A stretch of DNA of 16,595 nucleotides from Caldilinea sp. (GTDB lineage Bacteria > Chloroflexota > Anaerolineae > Caldilineales > Caldilineaceae): positions 1 to 16,595 of the forward strand of contig JAPLGY010000533.1 in NCBI GenBank assembly GCA_026389955.1. Direction: 5' to 3'. Below, piece by piece: positions 9,180 to 16,431 of this stretch. The number at the start of each line of letters is the position of its first letter. Within the stretch, counting starts at the first letter, position 1. A program made the position numbers and the translations under genes. The notes beneath the pieces are model-generated. The model was given only the letters and a program-made list of their open reading frames with translations. It was not told the DNA's origin and ran no database searches.

Positions 9180-10490
9180 TCAGGAGAGAACCCGGGAGGG
9201 TGCAGCGACTGCCTGATAGACCCCCAAAATTTGCTGGGCGATGCGCGCCCAGCTGTAGTCGCGGGCATAGTTCATCGCATTGGCAGACAGCTGCTGGCGC
9301 AGCCGATGGTCGCCGAGCAGGTCGGCAATGCGCAGCGCCAACGCTTCGGCGTTGCGTCGTGGCACCAAAAAGCCATTGTAGCCGTCCCGGACCACATAGG
9401 CCAGCCCCCCCACCTCGGAGGCAATCACGGGGGTTCCCATCGCCATCGCCTCCAGCGCAACCATGCCAAAACTCTCATAGTGCGAAGGCATCACCACCAT
9501 CTCCGCAGCAGCATAGTAGTAGGGGAGGATCTGCTGGTCGCGTGCCCCGGCAAAAGCGACCAGGTCGTCCAGCCCTAAATCGAGCCTCATCCGCTGCAGC
9601 CGCTCCAGCTCTTCATCCAGCGTCTCTGCCCAGGGGTTCCCGCCGATGATCGTGACACAGGTGTCGGACAGGTCGGTGACCTGACGCTCTTTGAGCAGGG
9701 CGATCGCCTCCAACAAGGTGTCGATCCCTTTGAGCGGCTCGATACGCCCGGCAAAAAGAATATTTTTGCGGTGGGGCGGGATGCCGATCATCTGCTTGGC
9801 TTGGAGCTGGTGGATCGGGTTGAAATGCGCCAGGTCGACGCCGGGCGGCACCACCACGATTTTGCGGGCATCCGCCTCATAGAGGTCCACCAGCTGCACC
9901 TCTTCCGCCGGCGTCGGTGCCACCAGACGGTCGGCGATCCGAGCCACCCGCCGCTCCCCATCCAACCGGCTCTGCGGTGCCCGTTCGCTGGCGTCGCGCG
10001 CGATCTGATTTTTCATCGCCCCGAGCGTATGGAACATGTGCACGATCGGCGTCCCTCCCCAGCCAGCGGCCAGTGACTGGGCGGCCAGCCCAGAAAGCCA
10101 GTAGTGGCTGTGGAGGATGTCGTAGCGCATCTCCTCACGTTCAGCAAAGTCCAAAACATTGGCGACAAACTCCCCCAGGTATGGCTCGGTGTCGCCGACC
10201 GCCATCGGGCGTTCTGGCCCAGCTGGAATGTGCATGACGCGCGCCAGCGGACCCAGGTCATGGACGACGCGGGGGGCACAGTCATCCTGCGAACGTGTAA
10301 AGACATCGACCGCCACTCCAACTGCCGCCAGGGCCCGGCTCAGGTCCCGGACATAGACGTTCATGCCGCCTGTTTTTTTCCCCCCCAACATGGCCAGCGG
10401 GCAAGTGTGGTAGCTGAGCATCGCCACGCGCAGCAGAGGGCGAGCGTCCGCTGGCCATGCTGGAAACCGCGTTCGGCTAAACATTGTCAT
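9180..10490 (-). CDS. GT4-family glycosyltransferase, MshA/sucrose-phosphate-synthase-like
   Basis: This 436-residue retaining GT-B glycosyltransferase most resembles MshA, the enzyme that transfers GlcNAc to inositol phosphate, and the related sucrose-phosphate synthases. The N-terminal acceptor and phosphate loop reads PLAMLGGKKTGGMNVYVRDL (residues 31-50). HSHYWLSG follows near residue 117, HTLGAMKN near 150, and the GT4 EX7E donor motif ESFGMVALE lies near the C-terminus. I chose ATG 10490 because GAGGGG lies about five bases upstream; the longer frame begins with an unlikely TTG. Codons 36-40 contain G7A7. It is divergently placed from a PIG-L/LmbE deacetylase, the usual MshB partner type. 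The acceptor is not proven and could be another sugar or lipid. Confidence 0.88.
   Translation of the reverse strand: MTMFSRTRFPAWPADARPLLRVAMLSYHTCPLAMLGGKKTGGMNVYVRDLSRALAAVGVAVDVFTRSQDDCAPRVVHDLGPLARVMHIPAGPERPMAVGDTEPYLGEFVANVLDFAEREEMRYDILHSHYWLSGLAAQSLAAGWGGTPIVHMFHTLGAMKNQIARDASERAPQSRLDGERRVARIADRLVAPTPAEEVQLVDLYEADARKIVVVPPGVDLAHFNPIHQLQAKQMIGIPPHRKNILFAGRIEPLKGIDTLLEAIALLKERQVTDLSDTCVTIIGGNPWAETLDEELERLQRMRLDLGLDDLVAFAGARDQQILPYYYAAAEMVVMPSHYESFGMVALEAMAMGTPVIASEVGGLAYVVRDGYNGFLVPRRNAEALALRIADLLGDHRLRQQLSANAMNYARDYSWARIAQQILGVYQAVAAPSRVLS
10373..10386. repeat. T7C7 homopolymer tract inside the glycosyltransferase gene
   Basis: Seven T (10373-10379) and seven C (10380-10386) read on the coding strand as GGGGGGG followed by AAAAAAA, encoding Gly36-Gly37-Lys38-Lys39 in the substrate loop. 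Confidence 0.9.
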
Positions 10491-10501
10491 CGGTCCCCTC
10501 T

Positions 10502-10529
10502 TTGGGCTGAAAACCAATCCCGTTACAAT
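10502..10529 (+). promoter_or_regulatory. Candidate promoter for the PIG-L deacetylase gene
   Basis: TTGGGC (10502-10507) and TACAAT (10524-10529) are separated by 16 bases. The boxes are fair and the location, 60 bases before ATG 10589, is sensible. No convincing partner promoter was seen for the divergent glycosyltransferase. Confidence 0.35.
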
Positions 10530-10588
10530 ACAAATCCAGTTCTATCATCAATCCCAATCTAGCTCTGTAAGGCTACTGACCCACACCC

Positions 10589-11359
10589 ATGATGAAACTC
10601 CAATCCTTTTACGATGCCATCTACCTGGCCCCTCATCTCGACGATGCCGCCCTCTCCTGTGGAGGAGAGATCGCCCACCGCACCGGTCAAGGGCAGCGCG
10701 TTCTGGTCGTCACCGTCATGGCCGGCGATCCCCCCACGGACCAGGAGAACGACTACATTCGCAGCCTGCATGCCCGCTGGGCGCTGGAGGGCGATGCCAC
10801 AGCCCGGCGTCGTGCCGAAGATGTCGCCGCCTGCCAGCGCCTGGGTGCTGACCCTTTGCACTGGCCGATCGCAGACTGCATTTACCGGCTCGATCCGTCG
10901 ACAGGCCAGCCCCTCTACCGCTCAGACGACGACATTTTTGGGGCTGTCCATCCAGCGGAGGCACCGCTGGTGCAGACCATCGCCGCCATGCTGCAAGGGC
11001 TGCCGGCCCATGCCCAGTGCTATGTCCCGCTGACCGTCGGCCACCATGTCGACCACTTGCTGGTGGCCGAGGCGGCGCAGCAGGCCTTCGGCACTGGCCT
11101 GCGCTTTTACGAAGACTACCCTTACGCGCAGCAGCCGGGCAAACTGGCGGCCGTGCTCGGCGATCCACCTGCTGGCTGGCAGCCAGCAGTCGCTGCCCTG
11201 ACCGGAGCCGATCTGGACGCCAAGGTGGAGGCGATTCTGGCCTTCCGTTCGCAGCTCAGCACTTTTTTTGCAGACCGCGCCGACTTGGAACGCCAGGTCA
11301 AAGGCTACGCAGCCAGCGTCGGCGGAGAACGGAGCTGGTCACGAGGCCAGGAATGCTAG
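10589..11359 (+). CDS. PIG-L/LmbE-family deacetylase
   Basis: This 256-residue protein belongs to the LmbE/PIG-L superfamily of Zn-dependent N-acetyl-sugar deacetylases, which includes MshB and BshB. Two zinc-site motifs are visible: PHLDDA (residues 15-20), the usual (P/A)HxDD element, and GHHVDH (residues 151-156), which supplies the second His. ATG 10589 is followed directly by a second ATG, and there is no strong ribosome site. The gene is divergent from the MshA-like glycosyltransferase, so the two may act in one pathway to make a deacetylated aminosugar conjugate. Its stop codon overlaps that of the convergent glycosidase gene. The substrate is unknown. Confidence 0.9.
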   Translation: MMKLQSFYDAIYLAPHLDDAALSCGGEIAHRTGQGQRVLVVTVMAGDPPTDQENDYIRSLHARWALEGDATARRRAEDVAACQRLGADPLHWPIADCIYRLDPSTGQPLYRSDDDIFGAVHPAEAPLVQTIAAMLQGLPAHAQCYVPLTVGHHVDHLLVAEAAQQAFGTGLRFYEDYPYAQQPGKLAAVLGDPPAGWQPAVAALTGADLDAKVEAILAFRSQLSTFFADRADLERQVKGYAASVGGERSWSRGQEC

Positions 11360-12690
11360 GCCGGCCCGCCGCCGCCTGACCGATGAAACGCGTTGTCCTC
11401 GCTGGCGACCGCAGCAGCCGGTTTGGCGGCCAGCAGTTCGTCAAAGAGAGGCAAGGTGCCGGTGCGCACTGCATGCTCGGCGTAGAGAAACATTGCTGCC
11501 GACCAGGCCTGCTGCTCGTACCCCATCGGGTGGCCGCTGGCTCCGTGCAGCCACTCGTTGAAAGCCCAGTCGTGGGTGGTGCCCTGGCGAGCGCCTTCGG
11601 CCAACGCGACCAACAGCTGCTCTGCCTGGCGTTGGCAGCCATGGCGGATCAGCGCTGCCACATGAAATCCGCCCACCATCGGCCAGATTCCGCCGTTGTG
11701 GTACTGGTGGGGCAAATTGAGATTGCGGCTGCGGTAATAGTCACGCCAGTGGTTCTCCCCCGGAAAGATCGGAGGATAAATGGCCTTGGTCGGGTAGGGT
11801 TCTGCTATGCCGACCTGCAGCATATAGCGCAAAATGTGTTCGCGGCGATGGCCGTCTGCCACGCCGGTCAGCACCGCCAGCAAATTGCCCAGGCTGTCAC
11901 ACCAATCCCCGTATTCTCGAAACGCGACAAAAGGCAGATAGAAGGGGCGGCTGGAGATCGTGCCGAGGTTGTGGTAGAGCATGAACCATTCCAGCCGGAT
12001 CGCCTTCAGACGTTCGAGATGTCTGGCAAAATGCTCGGCGACCCAACAACGGTCCACCCACATCAACAGGTTGATCCGCTCGTGCACGCCCGCTGCGTCG
12101 ACTTCGCTCTGCCACACCGGTGTGCCCGCCGGCATCCGGGCGGCCAGCTCCTGGTGTGCCAGTTTGGCAGCATAGTAGAGCACATTGTCGTAGAGGACAT
12201 TGTAGCGGACCGCCAACAGGTCCATCCAGTCCCCTGCTTCTGGGACTTCGAGCAGCCCGCACTCGTTCATGTCCTGGTAGTCGAGCCAGAGCATCGCTTT
12301 GTCCAGGACCGACCAGTGGCCCTCCAAAAACGCCTGATCCCCCGTGTAGTGGAAATGCAGGTACTGGGCCAGGATGTACCAGAGGTTGGAGTCGACAGCG
12401 CCGGCGTTTTCGGTGCTGACATACCCTGTGTCCGGGTTGACGTTGAGCGGGATCAGCCCGCGTCGGGTCTGGTGTCGGCTGAGTGTCTCCAGGGCCGCTC
12501 GGCCAGAGCCGATCAACGCGGGGTCACCCGTGCAGACCGCCCCCAAAAAGGTAATCGCCGCATCGCGCGCCCAGACCTGAGGATACCCGGCAGCCAGCCC
12601 CGACGCCCGGTAGCCATAGCCGGTGGCACATTCTTGCAGAATCTGGGTCGCTTGGCAGTGTGCTTCCTGGATCAGTTTGCTGTGGAACAT
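11356..12690 (-). CDS. GH100/GH63-like (alpha/alpha)6 glycosidase
   Basis: This 444-residue soluble protein looks like an (alpha/alpha)6-barrel glycosidase of the GH63/GH100 type, the group that includes neutral/alkaline invertases and debranching-like enzymes. Visible conserved pieces are GYPQVWARDAAI (35-46), EAGDWMD (151-157) with a likely acidic catalytic Asp, HNGGIWPMVGG (331-341), and FNEWLHG (378-384) with a likely second acid. No signal peptide is seen, so it is cytoplasmic. ATG 12690 has a weak AAGGG site upstream. It follows the phosphatase gene by 42 bases on the same strand, so the two may be co-transcribed. Its stop overlaps the convergent deacetylase stop. The substrate could be sucrose or another alpha-glucoside; I could not decide. 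Confidence 0.75.
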   Translation of the reverse strand: MFHSKLIQEAHCQATQILQECATGYGYRASGLAAGYPQVWARDAAITFLGAVCTGDPALIGSGRAALETLSRHQTRRGLIPLNVNPDTGYVSTENAGAVDSNLWYILAQYLHFHYTGDQAFLEGHWSVLDKAMLWLDYQDMNECGLLEVPEAGDWMDLLAVRYNVLYDNVLYYAAKLAHQELAARMPAGTPVWQSEVDAAGVHERINLLMWVDRCWVAEHFARHLERLKAIRLEWFMLYHNLGTISSRPFYLPFVAFREYGDWCDSLGNLLAVLTGVADGHRREHILRYMLQVGIAEPYPTKAIYPPIFPGENHWRDYYRSRNLNLPHQYHNGGIWPMVGGFHVAALIRHGCQRQAEQLLVALAEGARQGTTHDWAFNEWLHGASGHPMGYEQQAWSAAMFLYAEHAVRTGTLPLFDELLAAKPAAAVASEDNAFHRSGGGGPA

Positions 12691-12732
12691 CTGTTAGGTG
12701 CCCTTCGTGTCAACTGCAAAAAAGAGATCCGT

Positions 12733-13959
12733 TCATCCGGCCTGTGCTGGGTCCAGTTCTCGTTCGCGGATTCCGATCAGGTAAAGCAACCCATCCAGCC
12801 CCAGGTCAGAAATCGTGCCGCTGGCCTGGCGACGCACGACCGGTTTGGCGTGGAAAGCCACCCCCAGCCCCGCAGTGCTGAGCATGGGCAAGTCATTGGC
12901 GCCGTCACCGACGGCAATCGTCTGTTCCAGACGCAACCCTTCTGCTGCTGCAATCTGGCGCAGCAACGCAGCCTTGCGGGGACCGTCGACGATCTCGCCC
13001 AGCAACTTGCCGGTGAGCACCCCTTCCACGATCTCCAGTTGGTTGGCGTACATGTAGTCGAACCCGAGCTGCCGCTGCAGGCGCTGTCCAAAATAGTCGA
13101 ACCCACCAGAAATGATGCCCGTTTTGTAGCCCAGCCGCTTCAACGTGCTGGCGACCAGTTCGGCCCCGTCGGTCAAACGAAGCCGGGCAGCCACTGTAGT
13201 CAGGGTAGATTCGGGCAATCCCCGCAGCAGGGCCACACGCCGTATCAGACTCTGGCGAAAATCAAGCTCTCCTCGCATCGCTGCCGCTGTGATCGCCGCT
13301 ACCTCGTCGCCCACCCCTGCCTCTTTCGCCAATTCGTCGATCACTTCGGCCTGAATCAACGTCGAATCCATGTCGAAGACGACCAGCCGCCGGTTGCGCC
13401 GGTAGATGTCGTCGGCTTGAAACGAAACATCGACACCGGTCTCCGTCGCCAGCTGCAGCAGCTGGGCCCGCAGCACAGCTTCATCGTTCAGTCGGCCGCT
13501 CGCCGTGATCTGCACACAGGCTTTGGGCGTGCGGGCCGGGCTAACCAGCGAAGGACGCCCCGACAGCCGCGTGATCACGTCGATGTTGAGCTGATGGGCG
13601 GCGCAGGCAGCCGCCGCACGCGAGATCTGGGCCGCGCTGAGTTTACGCCCCAGCAAGGTGATGATGTGCCGAGGACGCCCTTGTTCGCTGACCCATTGCT
13701 CATACTCTGCCAGGGTTGTCGGACGGAACCGCACCTCCACGCCCAGTTCATGGCCTACAAAGAGCAGATCTTTGAGAACCGGCGGGGCAGGGTCCGCTGC
13801 CGGAATTTCGACCAGCAACCCCAACGAAATATAGTCGTGGATGACCGCCTGCCCAACATCCAGAATGTGGACGCCGTGCTCCGCCAGCACCCCAGTGACC
13901 CGAGCCACCAAGCCTGTGCGGTCTTTGCCGGTCACATTGACCAGAATGATTTCAGACAT
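12733..13959 (-). CDS. serB: Phosphoserine phosphatase with two ACT domains
   Basis: This 408-residue protein combines two N-terminal ACT domains with a C-terminal HAD phosphatase, the layout of mycobacterial SerB2. ACT1 covers about residues 3-75 (VNVTGKDRTGLVARVTGVLA), and ACT2 about 98-180. The HAD nucleophile motif VVFDMDST starts near residue 193. GVLTGKL and GDGANDLPML (motif IV with the acidic pair) follow. It hydrolyses phosphoserine to serine, and ACT domains in this family bind serine for feedback control. ATG 13959 was chosen because the ACT domain begins at once. Longer frames reach 14157 but would include the promoter region. It is divergent from the L,D-transpeptidase gene and followed by the glycosidase gene. 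Confidence 0.95.
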   Translation of the reverse strand: MSEIILVNVTGKDRTGLVARVTGVLAEHGVHILDVGQAVIHDYISLGLLVEIPAADPAPPVLKDLLFVGHELGVEVRFRPTTLAEYEQWVSEQGRPRHIITLLGRKLSAAQISRAAAACAAHQLNIDVITRLSGRPSLVSPARTPKACVQITASGRLNDEAVLRAQLLQLATETGVDVSFQADDIYRRNRRLVVFDMDSTLIQAEVIDELAKEAGVGDEVAAITAAAMRGELDFRQSLIRRVALLRGLPESTLTTVAARLRLTDGAELVASTLKRLGYKTGIISGGFDYFGQRLQRQLGFDYMYANQLEIVEGVLTGKLLGEIVDGPRKAALLRQIAAAEGLRLEQTIAVGDGANDLPMLSTAGLGVAFHAKPVVRRQASGTISDLGLDGLLYLIGIRERELDPAQAG

Positions 13960-14077
13960 ACGGTTGACAGCTCTCCCTGTGGCTGCTCTTGGTACATGAC
14001 ACGCGCCAGCAGACTTTGACACACCGTTTTCCATTCCGAACCGGGACCAACGCCCCTCGGCCGCTGACTCCAAATTC

Positions 14078-14086
14078 ATTGTATCA
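14078..14086 (-). promoter_or_regulatory. Extended -10 promoter for serB
   Basis: The minus strand reads TGATACAAT, an extended -10 element. The -35 region is poor. Transcription would start near 14071, giving a leader of about 110 bases before ATG 13959. Confidence 0.45.
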
Positions 14087-14119
14087 TCAGGGATGCCAGG
14101 CTTTCTTCCGCCGATCGGA

Positions 14120-14141
14120 CAGACACAAAACAGACACAAAA
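14120..14141. repeat. Two perfect tandem copies of an 11-bp repeat
   Basis: CAGACACAAAA is present at 14120-14130 and again at 14131-14141 without a gap. It lies between the divergent serB and transpeptidase promoters, about 50-70 bases upstream of the predicted serB start. Confidence 0.8.
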
Positions 14142-14200
14142 ACGGGTGTGCCCCCAACTGTCTGCATTCATCTCACACAGCCCCCTTCTGGATTCCTTTA

Positions 14201-14209
14201 TGCTACAAT
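14201..14209 (+). promoter_or_regulatory. Extended -10 promoter for the L,D-transpeptidase gene
   Basis: TGCTACAAT gives TGn followed by TACAAT. No -35 box of quality is seen. Transcription would begin near 14216, about 63 bases before ATG 14279, which also makes the in-frame ATG 14219 an unlikely start. Confidence 0.45.
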
Positions 14210-14278
14210 ACTTTCATCATGGCTACCCAACCTTCTCGTTGTGAAACGGAATCGGCGACAGAAAGGGCACAAACCACC

Positions 14279-15124
14279 ATGCCAAGATGGGGACATCCAC
14301 TTCAACGGGCGTTTTTTCTGGGCTGTCTGTGGTGGCTGTTCGCTGCTGTGCCGGCCCTGGCCAGCAGCGGCGGCACCCTGGCGCAACCGTCAGCCCATGA
14401 TCGTCTGACCGGCGTGGTCGCAGTCGAAGGCACGGCTGCGCACCCCACCTTCCGCAAATGGCAGCTTGACCTTCTGATCGACGGCAAGGAGAGTGCAGCG
14501 ACCTTTCTTGCCCTGGGGGAAGAGCCGATTCCCAGCCCCGCACAGATGTACAGGTTCGACACCGCGCGCTATCCCAACGGAAGCCACCTGCTGCGGCTGC
14601 GGGTCGTCCACAGCAACCTCAACTACGACGAAATTTTTGTTCCGGTCACCTTCGACAACCCTGTTGCTCCTGCGCTCCCTGCTCCATCGGAAGACAAGCC
14701 TGCCGCAGAGCCTCCTGCCGCCAAGGGGCTGCCCCCGCTGGCGGTCTTCCGCACCGATGCGCCCGCAGAAGGAGAACGCTGGATCGAGGTCGATCTTTCC
14801 GAACAGCGGCTGACCGCCTGGCAGGGCGATGTGGCCGTCTTCGAGACGATCGTAAGCACCGGCAAGACGAGCACACGCACGCTGACCGGCGAATTTGCTG
14901 TCTATTGGATGCTCGAAAAAACGCGCATGCGTGGCCCAGGCTACGACACCCCAGATGTGCCCTGGACCCTCTTTTACGACGGCGACTTTGCCATCCACGG
15001 CGCCTACTGGCACAACAACTTCGGCACACCGGTCAGCCATGGCTGTATCAACCTGCGCGTGCCCGAAGCCCAGGCCTTGTATCGGTGGGCCAGCATCGGC
15101 ACCCGTGTGGTCGTGCACGAGTGA
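14279..15124 (+). CDS. Secreted L,D-transpeptidase (YkuD domain)
   Basis: This 281-residue protein is a cell-wall L,D-transpeptidase. The N-terminus is a signal peptide ([19 protein letters not shown], cleavage near residue 28). A beta-rich domain (about 40-128) follows, resembling an Ig-like fold. Next comes a Pro/Ala-rich linker (129-153) and the YkuD catalytic domain (about 167-281). The active site reads [20 protein letters not shown], with Cys256 as nucleophile and His240 and His254 conserved. It crosslinks or modifies peptidoglycan outside the membrane. I chose ATG 14279 because it directly begins the signal peptide; the frame is open further upstream. Confidence 0.93.
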   Translation: MPRWGHPLQRAFFLGCLWWLFAAVPALASSGGTLAQPSAHDRLTGVVAVEGTAAHPTFRKWQLDLLIDGKESAATFLALGEEPIPSPAQMYRFDTARYPNGSHLLRLRVVHSNLNYDEIFVPVTFDNPVAPALPAPSEDKPAAEPPAAKGLPPLAVFRTDAPAEGERWIEVDLSEQRLTAWQGDVAVFETIVSTGKTSTRTLTGEFAVYWMLEKTRMRGPGYDTPDVPWTLFYDGDFAIHGAYWHNNFGTPVSHGCINLRVPEAQALYRWASIGTRVVVHE

Positions 15125-15167
15125 CCTGGTGGCCCAAACGCACTTCTGGGCGCAACGCCGAGCCATG

Positions 15168-15176
15168 TGGTAGACT
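15168..15176 (+). promoter_or_regulatory. Extended -10 promoter for the nucleotidyltransferase fusion gene
   Basis: TGGTAGACT gives TGn followed by TAGACT in the 117-base gap after the transpeptidase gene. The -35 region is poor. Transcription would start near 15183, about 60 bases before ATG 15242. Confidence 0.35.
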
Positions 15177-15241
15177 GAGTCCAGTTGCGTTCATGGTTTG
15201 CTTACATCGGGAACGCAGAATTGGAACAGGGCAGAAAAACG

Positions 15242-16393
15242 ATGGCCTCATCCGGTAAAAAAAGTTTTGTCAGCGGCTGTTTTGACATGCTGCACAGTGG
15301 GCATGTCGAATTTCTGCAGCGCGCAGCTCAGTATGGGGACTTGACGGTTGCGTTGGGTTCAGACCAGACCGTCTTCAGCCTCAAAGGCCGCCCGCCTATC
15401 AACAGCGAAGAAGAGCGCCGTTTCATGCTGGCCAATGTCGCGTGTGTGCAGCGAGCGGTTATCTCGCGCGGCTCCGGCTACCTGGACTTCGAACCGGAAC
15501 TGCGGGAAATGCGCCCCGATTTTTTTGTTGTCAACGAAGATGGCAACACCCCGGCCAAACGTCGGCTGTGCGAAGCGCTGGGCATCGAATATGTGGTGCT
15601 TCGGCGCGACCCCCATCCTGGGCTGGCCACGCGCTCCACCACTGCGTTGCGCACCGTTCAACAGATGCCCTACCGCATCGATCTGGCCGGCGGCTGGCTG
15701 GACCAGCCCTTTGTCTCGCGCCTGCATCCAGGCTCTGTGATCACCCTCTCGATCGAGCCGACCATCGAGTTCAACGAGCGCAGCGGCATGGCCACCAGCA
15801 CGCGGCGCACCGCCATCCACCTGTGGGGAAACAAAATGCCGGTGGACCGGTACGAGAAGGTGGCCTGGACGCTCTTTTGCTGCGACAACCCCCCGGGCAA
15901 GACGGAAGTCTCCGGTGCGCAGGATGCGATCGGGCTGGTCTTTCCGGGGCTGGCCCGTTCGGAGTATACGGGGAGCTACTGGCCGACCCAGATCGAGCAT
16001 CGAATGGACGAGGACACGTTGCAGTTTGTCGAACGGCACCTGTGTCTGATGCCGCTGGGGCCGCGCGAAGGGGGATATGCGGTGCTGGAAAACACGGCAC
16101 TGACAGCCACTGGCGCTGCTGCCCTGTCCGAAGCAGCAGCCGGCTGCTGGGCAGCGCTGCAAAGACATGACCTGGCAGGGTTTGGCCGGGCCGTGCGCGG
16201 CTCGTTCGAGGCCCAGATCGCCCTGTTTCCGAATATGCAGACCCCGGCGGTGCGCCAGATGATCGACGAATACAGCCCGCAGGCGCTGGGCTGGAAAATA
16301 TCCGGAGCAGGAGGGGGCGGATACGTGATCTTTGTCGTTGAGGAGCCTCTGCCGGACAGCATACGGATTGTAGCGCGGCGGCGGCTGGAATAG
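15242..16393 (+). CDS. Cytidylyltransferase fused to degenerate GHMP-kinase-like domain
   Basis: This 383-residue protein has two parts. Residues 1-137 are a nucleotidyltransferase of the cytidylyltransferase-like family: SGCFDMLHSGHVEF carries the HxGH motif (18-21) and RSTTALR (131-137) matches its second signature. Residues 141-383 look like a GHMP kinase: PYRIDLAGGWLDQP (143-156) is motif 1 and SGAGGGGYV (354-362) is motif 3. The glycine/serine-rich motif 2 loop (GLGSSAA type) is not found; SGAQDAIG (224-231) sits in roughly its place. It could activate a sugar phosphate or polyol for a surface polymer. ATG 15242 was chosen because the nucleotidyltransferase fold begins at once; the frame is open back to 15185. 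Confidence 0.85.
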   Translation: MASSGKKSFVSGCFDMLHSGHVEFLQRAAQYGDLTVALGSDQTVFSLKGRPPINSEEERRFMLANVACVQRAVISRGSGYLDFEPELREMRPDFFVVNEDGNTPAKRRLCEALGIEYVVLRRDPHPGLATRSTTALRTVQQMPYRIDLAGGWLDQPFVSRLHPGSVITLSIEPTIEFNERSGMATSTRRTAIHLWGNKMPVDRYEKVAWTLFCCDNPPGKTEVSGAQDAIGLVFPGLARSEYTGSYWPTQIEHRMDEDTLQFVERHLCLMPLGPREGGYAVLENTALTATGAAALSEAAAGCWAALQRHDLAGFGRAVRGSFEAQIALFPNMQTPAVRQMIDEYSPQALGWKISGAGGGGYVIFVVEEPLPDSIRIVARRRLE

Positions 16394-16431
16394 CCGTCCG
16401 CCCACCAGGCAGCAAGGTCACCCGACAGACG

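Larger units (their letters stand above)
13960..14278. other. Divergent intergenic region between serB and transpeptidase genes
   Basis: This 319-base gap holds extended -10 elements on both strands (14078-14086 minus, 14201-14209 plus) and an 11-base direct repeat between them. The serB leader is about 110 bases. I see no RNA gene in it. Confidence 0.5.

Noticed and set aside
10515..10555. Two CAATCCC copies 34 bases apart in the divergent glycosyltransferase/deacetylase gap
   Set aside because: Seven-base matches at this distance are easily chance; no symmetry or further copies were seen.
11383..14019. Plus-strand open frame of 878 residues, the longest in the window
   Set aside because: It runs antisense through both the glycosidase and serB genes, has no recognisable domains, and the minus-strand genes have conserved motifs.
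15132..15151. GCCCA/TGGGC inverted repeat after the transpeptidase gene as a terminator
   Set aside because: Only five base pairs with a ten-base loop and no U-tract.
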